Positions 60,548-64,000 of a stretch of 64,000 nt of DNA are shown piece by piece. The stretch is from Mesoflavibacter sp. (GTDB lineage Bacteria > Pseudomonadota > Alphaproteobacteria > UBA8366 > Aestuariispiraceae): NCBI GenBank assembly GCA_017792345.1, contig CP051228.1, forward strand, positions 4,370,148 to 4,434,147, written 5' to 3'. Positions within the stretch are counted from its first letter, which is position 1. Each line of letters starts with the position of its first letter. The position numbers were made by a program, and so were the translations under genes. A model generated the notes under the pieces. The model made no database searches. It was not told the DNA's origin and saw only the letters and a program-made list of their open reading frames with translations.

Positions 60548-61453
60548 TTATTCTTCATCGCTCTTGTCTTCGTAGAGGTCCAGATCGTCGGGGTCCAGCG
60601 GATCCTCATCGGCGGCCAGGGCATTCGGATCGTGTTGACGCAAATCCGCGCCGGGCTTCGCGCGCATATAGATCGTTCCGAACACGCCGTTCTGGCGGAT
60701 TTCGACCAGGCCTTCCTTGCTGAGTTCCAGACTGGCCGCGAAGGTGGACGCCATGGCCGACCGCCTCAGCAACGGGTCCTCGCTGTCGTAAGGCACGAAA
60801 CGTTCCAGCGTCTGCCAATCGGGTATATCGCCCAGGATGGCCCGAAGCCGCCTCGCCGCCTGCTCCATCGACACAAGACGGGTCGGCATGATGCGCAACT
60901 GACCGCCAACATCCTGTTTGCGCCGGATCTCGCCATAGACCCGCATCAGATCCAGAAGGTTGGCCTCATAAATCGCCCGATTGGCGACGCGCAGACGTTC
61001 CGGCATGCCGCGCGCGAAGAATTCCTGCCCCAGTCTCGGCCGGCCGAACAATTCCTTGGACACCTTCTGCATCGCTTCCAGGCGTTGCAGTTGGAAAGCC
61101 AGCCGGGCTGCCATTTCCGCCGGGTTTTCCTCATCGGAATCATCCGCCGGCGGCGGCAGCAGCAGTTTCGATTTCAGGAAGGCGAGCCACGCCGCCATGA
61201 CCAGGTAATCGGCCGCAAGTTCCAGGCGTAACTCTCTGGCACGATTGACGAATGCCAGATATTGCTCGGCCAATGCCAGGATCGAAATCTTGGCCAGATC
61301 GACCTTCTGATCCCGCGCCAGGGTCAGCAGCAGGTCGATCGGCCCTTCGAACCCGTCCAGGGCCAGAACCAGATCGTCCAAACCATCGACCGGACGCGGC
61401 GGGGCCGCGTCTTCCTGAAAGCCTGAATTTTCGGTCGATCCGGTATCGGACAC
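60548..61453 (-). CDS. scpA: Segregation and condensation protein A
   Basis: Kleisin subunit of the SMC complex, 301 residues. The N-terminal SMC-binding domain has LDGFEGPIDLLLTLARDQKVDLAKISIL near 33-60, typical of ScpA. The C-terminal winged helix is near 225-275 (ASLELSKEGLVEIRQNGVFGTIYM). Both ends are acidic. GTG 61453 follows GGGGGA. It is after nagZ and before scpB, the usual alphaproteobacterial order. Confidence 0.94.
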   Translation of the reverse strand: MSDTGSTENSGFQEDAAPPRPVDGLDDLVLALDGFEGPIDLLLTLARDQKVDLAKISILALAEQYLAFVNRARELRLELAADYLVMAAWLAFLKSKLLLPPPADDSDEENPAEMAARLAFQLQRLEAMQKVSKELFGRPRLGQEFFARGMPERLRVANRAIYEANLLDLMRVYGEIRRKQDVGGQLRIMPTRLVSMEQAARRLRAILGDIPDWQTLERFVPYDSEDPLLRRSAMASTFAASLELSKEGLVEIRQNGVFGTIYMRAKPGADLRQHDPNALAADEDPLDPDDLDLYEDKSDEE

Positions 61454-61525
61454 GTCGTCCCCCGCCTGTCGGCGCCACGCATTCCATTGGGTTTGCCGGA
61501 TGGCCCCGGTCTTGGCAAGGCGCGG

Positions 61526-62539
61526 TTACAGAAACAAGTCTTCCAGTCGCGCCAGCGCGGCCGCGCTGTCGAACTCCGACGCCGGTTTCGCGGGGCTTGG
61601 GACATCTCGGAGGCGCCGCAGCGTGTCCGGCGACAATGCCCCCGTCCCTTCCGCGACCGCCCGCATCTCCGACATGTCGCCATTGCAATGCAGGACCAGA
61701 TCGCATCCGGCGGCCAGGCTGGACGCCGCACGGTCGGCGAAACCGCCGCCCAGCGCCTTCATCGACAAATCGTCGGTCATCAGCAGACCGTCGAATTCCA
61801 ACGTATCCCGAATGAAGGCGATGCCGGTTTCCGATTGGGTAAGCGGCCGATCCGGGTCGATCGCATCGAATACGATATGCGCGGTCATGCCATAGGGCAT
61901 ATCGCGCAAACGCCGGAAGGGCACGATGTCGCTCGCCATCAGTTTATCGAGGGAAGCGGAGACGCGCGGCAGATCGTGATGGCTGTCCGCCGTGGCGCGG
62001 CCATGTCCCGGCACATGCTTGATTACCGGACTGACGCCGCCTTGCATCAGTCCTTCACAGGCCGCCCGGCCGCAGACGGACACGATCTCAGGATCGGTCG
62101 AAAAGGCGCGGTCGCCGATAATGTCATGGGCGCCCGGGACGGGAACGTCGAGGCACGGCACGCAGTCGACATCAATGCCCAGGTCGAAGAGGTCCTGAGC
62201 GATCAGGCGGTAGTTCAGGTGCAACGCGTCCAGGGCCGCGTCGGCGTCTCTCCGGTACAGATCCCCGAAATCGCGTGCCGGCCGGGCCTGCCGCCAATGC
62301 GGTGGGCGCAGACGCTGCACGCGGCCACCTTCCTGGTCGATCAGAATGGGGGCGTCGGGTCGGCCTGCCGCGGCGCGCAAGGATGCGGTCAGGGCCCGAA
62401 CCTGATCCGGTGTATCGATGTTTCGGGCGAAGAGGATGAAACCGAACGGTTTCTGATCCGCGAAAAAGGCCTGTTCCTCGTCGGTCAGTGTCAGTCCGGA
62501 ACAGCCGTAGATCGCCGCGCTAACGGCCTCGGACGCCAC
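61526..62539 (-). CDS. nagZ: Beta-N-acetylhexosaminidase NagZ
   Basis: Cytosolic glycoside hydrolase family 3 enzyme of 337 residues that removes GlcNAc from recycled muropeptides. The sugar-binding DQEGGRVQRLRPP near 68, KHVPGHGRATADSHHDLP near 168-185 (with the catalytic His/Asp pair) and nucleophile Asp in LLMTDDLSMKAL near 253 are intact. GTG 62539 follows GGGGAAG. It lies 3 bases after the SPOR gene stop. Product anhydro-MurNAc peptides can influence beta-lactamase regulation where AmpR exists. Confidence 0.94.
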   Translation of the reverse strand: MASEAVSAAIYGCSGLTLTDEEQAFFADQKPFGFILFARNIDTPDQVRALTASLRAAAGRPDAPILIDQEGGRVQRLRPPHWRQARPARDFGDLYRRDADAALDALHLNYRLIAQDLFDLGIDVDCVPCLDVPVPGAHDIIGDRAFSTDPEIVSVCGRAACEGLMQGGVSPVIKHVPGHGRATADSHHDLPRVSASLDKLMASDIVPFRRLRDMPYGMTAHIVFDAIDPDRPLTQSETGIAFIRDTLEFDGLLMTDDLSMKALGGGFADRAASSLAAGCDLVLHCNGDMSEMRAVAEGTGALSPDTLRRLRDVPSPAKPASEFDSAAALARLEDLFL

Positions 62540-62542
62540 GAA

Positions 62543-63466
62543 TTACTTCCCCGGTGCAACAGGAATGCAGGCGACGCCCTTGGCCTTGAGCTGGACGCAC
62601 AGGGCCTTGGCGGCGTCGCCGCTGCCGATTGGGCCGCCACGGACCCGGAAATAATCCGTGCCGTTCACGGTCGCCTTCTGAACCTGAAGGGCTAGGTCGC
62701 CGAGTAGATCCCGGTTGGCGGATTGCACTTTCGTCCATTGCGCCCGCGCGTCCGCATCGCTTTTCAGCGCCGCGATCTGAATGCGCCATCCATTACCGGC
62801 GTCCCCGGCAGGCGCGGCGGCGGTTTGCGCGGGTTCGGGCGCAGGGGCCGGCGGCGGTGCCGGCGGTTCTGGCGGCGCTTCTGCGGCCGCGGAAACATCT
62901 TGAGTTTCAGTGCCGGCAGTGGGCGGGGGCGCGCTGGGCGCGGCCAAGGATGCGTCAGGCAACGGGGCGGCCTGTTGAGCACCCGGTTCCGGGATCGGTT
63001 GGCGCTGCGTCGGGGCGGCCGCCGTCTGGCCGCCACTATCCACCGGCGGCGGCGCAGGCACGGCAGGAGCCTGGGCTTCCGGCACCGGTTGCGGCGCGCG
63101 CGTAGGCAGGGATTGAGGCTCTTCCGGTTCCGGCAGGATCCGTTCGACGCTGGGCCGGGTCGCGCCGTCTGCCCCATTCACGACGTCATAGACGCCCAGT
63201 TCGGCACCGGCGATCTGACGTCCGCCCGGATCATCGGGCGTTTCCTTCGCAGGGCTGTCAGGCCGCAACAAAGGCGCGGCGACTTCGCTTCCCTCACGAA
63301 CACCTTGCGTATAGGCGTACCAAACAATGCCGCCCAGGGCGAACAGCGACACGACGCCGACCATGATCGGCAACATGCGCACACCGCCCGCGCGTTTGCG
63401 CGCCGCGCGTTCATCCGCCAAGTCGCCGAGTTCCCGGTCCAGTTCGTCGTATTCTGAGGCGATCAT
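62543..63466 (-). CDS. SPOR domain-containing membrane protein
   Basis: A bitopic envelope protein of 307 residues. The cytoplasmic N-terminus is charged, a span lies near residues 33-53, and a long Pro/Ala-rich periplasmic linker leads to a C-terminal SPOR domain from about 230 (WRIQIAALKSDADARAQWTK and the YFRVRGGPIGSGDAAKALC end), which binds denuded glycan at the septum. I chose ATG 63466 with AGGAG upstream over a TTG at 63526. Order argS - SPOR - nagZ is typical. Confidence 0.9.
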   Translation of the reverse strand: MIASEYDELDRELGDLADERAARKRAGGVRMLPIMVGVVSLFALGGIVWYAYTQGVREGSEVAAPLLRPDSPAKETPDDPGGRQIAGAELGVYDVVNGADGATRPSVERILPEPEEPQSLPTRAPQPVPEAQAPAVPAPPPVDSGGQTAAAPTQRQPIPEPGAQQAAPLPDASLAAPSAPPPTAGTETQDVSAAAEAPPEPPAPPPAPAPEPAQTAAAPAGDAGNGWRIQIAALKSDADARAQWTKVQSANRDLLGDLALQVQKATVNGTDYFRVRGGPIGSGDAAKALCVQLKAKGVACIPVAPGK

Positions 63467-63508
63467 CCGCCGCGGCTCCTCAAAGGAAGCAAGAGGGTTC
63501 GCATTCAG

Positions 63509-63539
63509 CGGCCCGGCAGGCTTCAACCGCGCCGGGCCG
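63509..63539 (-). terminator. Intercistronic hairpin after argS
   Basis: CGGCCCGGC at 63509-63517 pairs with GCCGGGCCG at 63531-63539 around a 13-base loop, between the argS stop and the SPOR gene start. There is no T-run on either strand, so it may be a weak or Rho-assisted terminator, or a stabilising structure. Confidence 0.4.
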
Positions 63540-63565
63540 TGTCCCAGATGTGGGGACGATCCGGA

Positions 63566-64000
63566 TCAGGTCAATTCCTCAACCGGTTCCACACCGAATA
63601 CAGCCAGACCGGAAGCGATCACGATTCGCACGGCCTTGACCAGCGCCAATCGCGCCAGTGTCACCGCCGGGTCGTCGGCCTGAATAAAGCGCAATGCCGT
63701 GTCTTCTTTCCCCTTGGACCACCAGCCGTGGAAGGCGGAGGCCAGATCATAGAGGTAATAGGCGATACGGTGCGGTTCCTCCGCCTCGGCGGCGGCCTCG
63801 ATCACTCGCGGCCATTCCGACAGAAGGCGCAGCACGGCCTGTTCGGATTCTTCGCTCAGTAGGTTCAAATCGGCTGCTGCAAGGGCGGCATCCGAGACAT
63901 CCAGGTCCGGAACCTGTTCGCCTGCCATGCGGAACACCGAATGGCCGCGGGCATGGGCGTAATGCACATAGAAGACCATGTTGTCGCGCGACTGTTCCTT
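63566..64000 (-). CDS. argS: Arginyl-tRNA synthetase, C-terminal part (truncated by window edge)
   Basis: Only the last 144 codons are inside the window; the gene continues past 64000. The visible part is the DALR anticodon-binding domain. It has DNMVFYVHYAHARGHSV at its start, AYYLYDLASAFHGWWSKG, and ends LARLALVKAVRIVIASGLAVFGVEPVEEL, matching alphaproteobacterial ArgS. An internal Met at 63979 is not the start. Confidence 0.94.
   Translation of the reverse strand, partial: KEQSRDNMVFYVHYAHARGHSVFRMAGEQVPDLDVSDAALAAADLNLLSEESEQAVLRLLSEWPRVIEAAAEAEEPHRIAYYLYDLASAFHGWWSKGKEDTALRFIQADDPAVTLARLALVKAVRIVIASGLAVFGVEPVEELT

Overview
The window is about 62-64% GC, densely coded DNA of an alphaproteobacterium. 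The best guess is a marine or soil member of the Rhodospirillales sensu lato. The evidence is the gene order argS - SPOR protein - nagZ - scpA - scpB - tatA - tatB - tatC - serS - surE - pcm - LysM/M23 lipoprotein at the right end, the order PIMT-like - tolC - popZ - valS in the middle, and many ABC and TRAP uptake systems for organic nutrients. No phage, IS element, CRISPR array or rRNA was seen. There is one tRNA, tRNA-Cys(GCA).

Layout. 1-4047: an enoyl-CoA hydratase, an unknown secreted protein with a duplicated Cys module, a fumarylacetoacetate-hydrolase-family enzyme and a DUF1194 protein. 4100-9974: a complete Dpp/Opp-type ABC importer (binding protein, two permeases, two ATPases) with a good promoter. 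9991-11164: a single-domain CULT protein (bacterial cereblon homologue) divergent from an SDR. 11186-11929: a stand-alone HisA-like protein whose catalytic Asp8 is Gln. 12066-19068: a carnitine / gamma-butyrobetaine catabolic operon (CdhC-type cleavage enzyme, L-carnitine dehydrogenase, acyl-CoA dehydrogenase, ADP-forming acyl-CoA synthetase, CaiD-like hydratase) with a divergent CdhR-type regulator. 19157-24100: mannose-1-phosphate guanylyltransferase, a DUF2256 zinc-ribbon mini-protein, two SDRs and an orphan peptide-type binding protein.

24115-29935 is the valS / popZ / tolC / PIMT-like housekeeping block. 30122-33192 holds tRNA-Cys with a clear promoter, a diaminopropionate-ammonia-lyase-like protein that has lost its PLP lysine, and an unassigned transporter. 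33193-35061 is a membrane PAS histidine kinase. 35075-38541 is a TRAP transporter operon headed by 3-hydroxyanthranilate 3,4-dioxygenase, with a divergent LysR regulator, followed by an aspartate-dehydrogenase-like enzyme, a shortened orphan molybdenum hydroxylase large subunit and a DHDPS-family aldolase.

43737-51655 is a second TRAP operon. It encodes an N-formylglutamate-amidohydrolase-like enzyme, TRAP Q/M/P subunits, a PuuA-like glutamine-synthetase-family ligase, an aldehyde dehydrogenase and an iron alcohol dehydrogenase, with a divergent RpiR regulator. It looks like a gamma-glutamylation route for an imported amine or amino alcohol. 52738-64000 is the conserved cell-envelope and chromosome-segregation cluster, interrupted by one orphan ABC ATPase, and ends in a truncated argS.

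The most unusual items are the CULT protein, the two apparent pseudoenzymes or repurposed enzymes (HisA-like Q8, lyase-like Q81), and the two uncharacterised TRAP-linked catabolic operons. All functions are read from sequence motifs and memory of families; no search was run.
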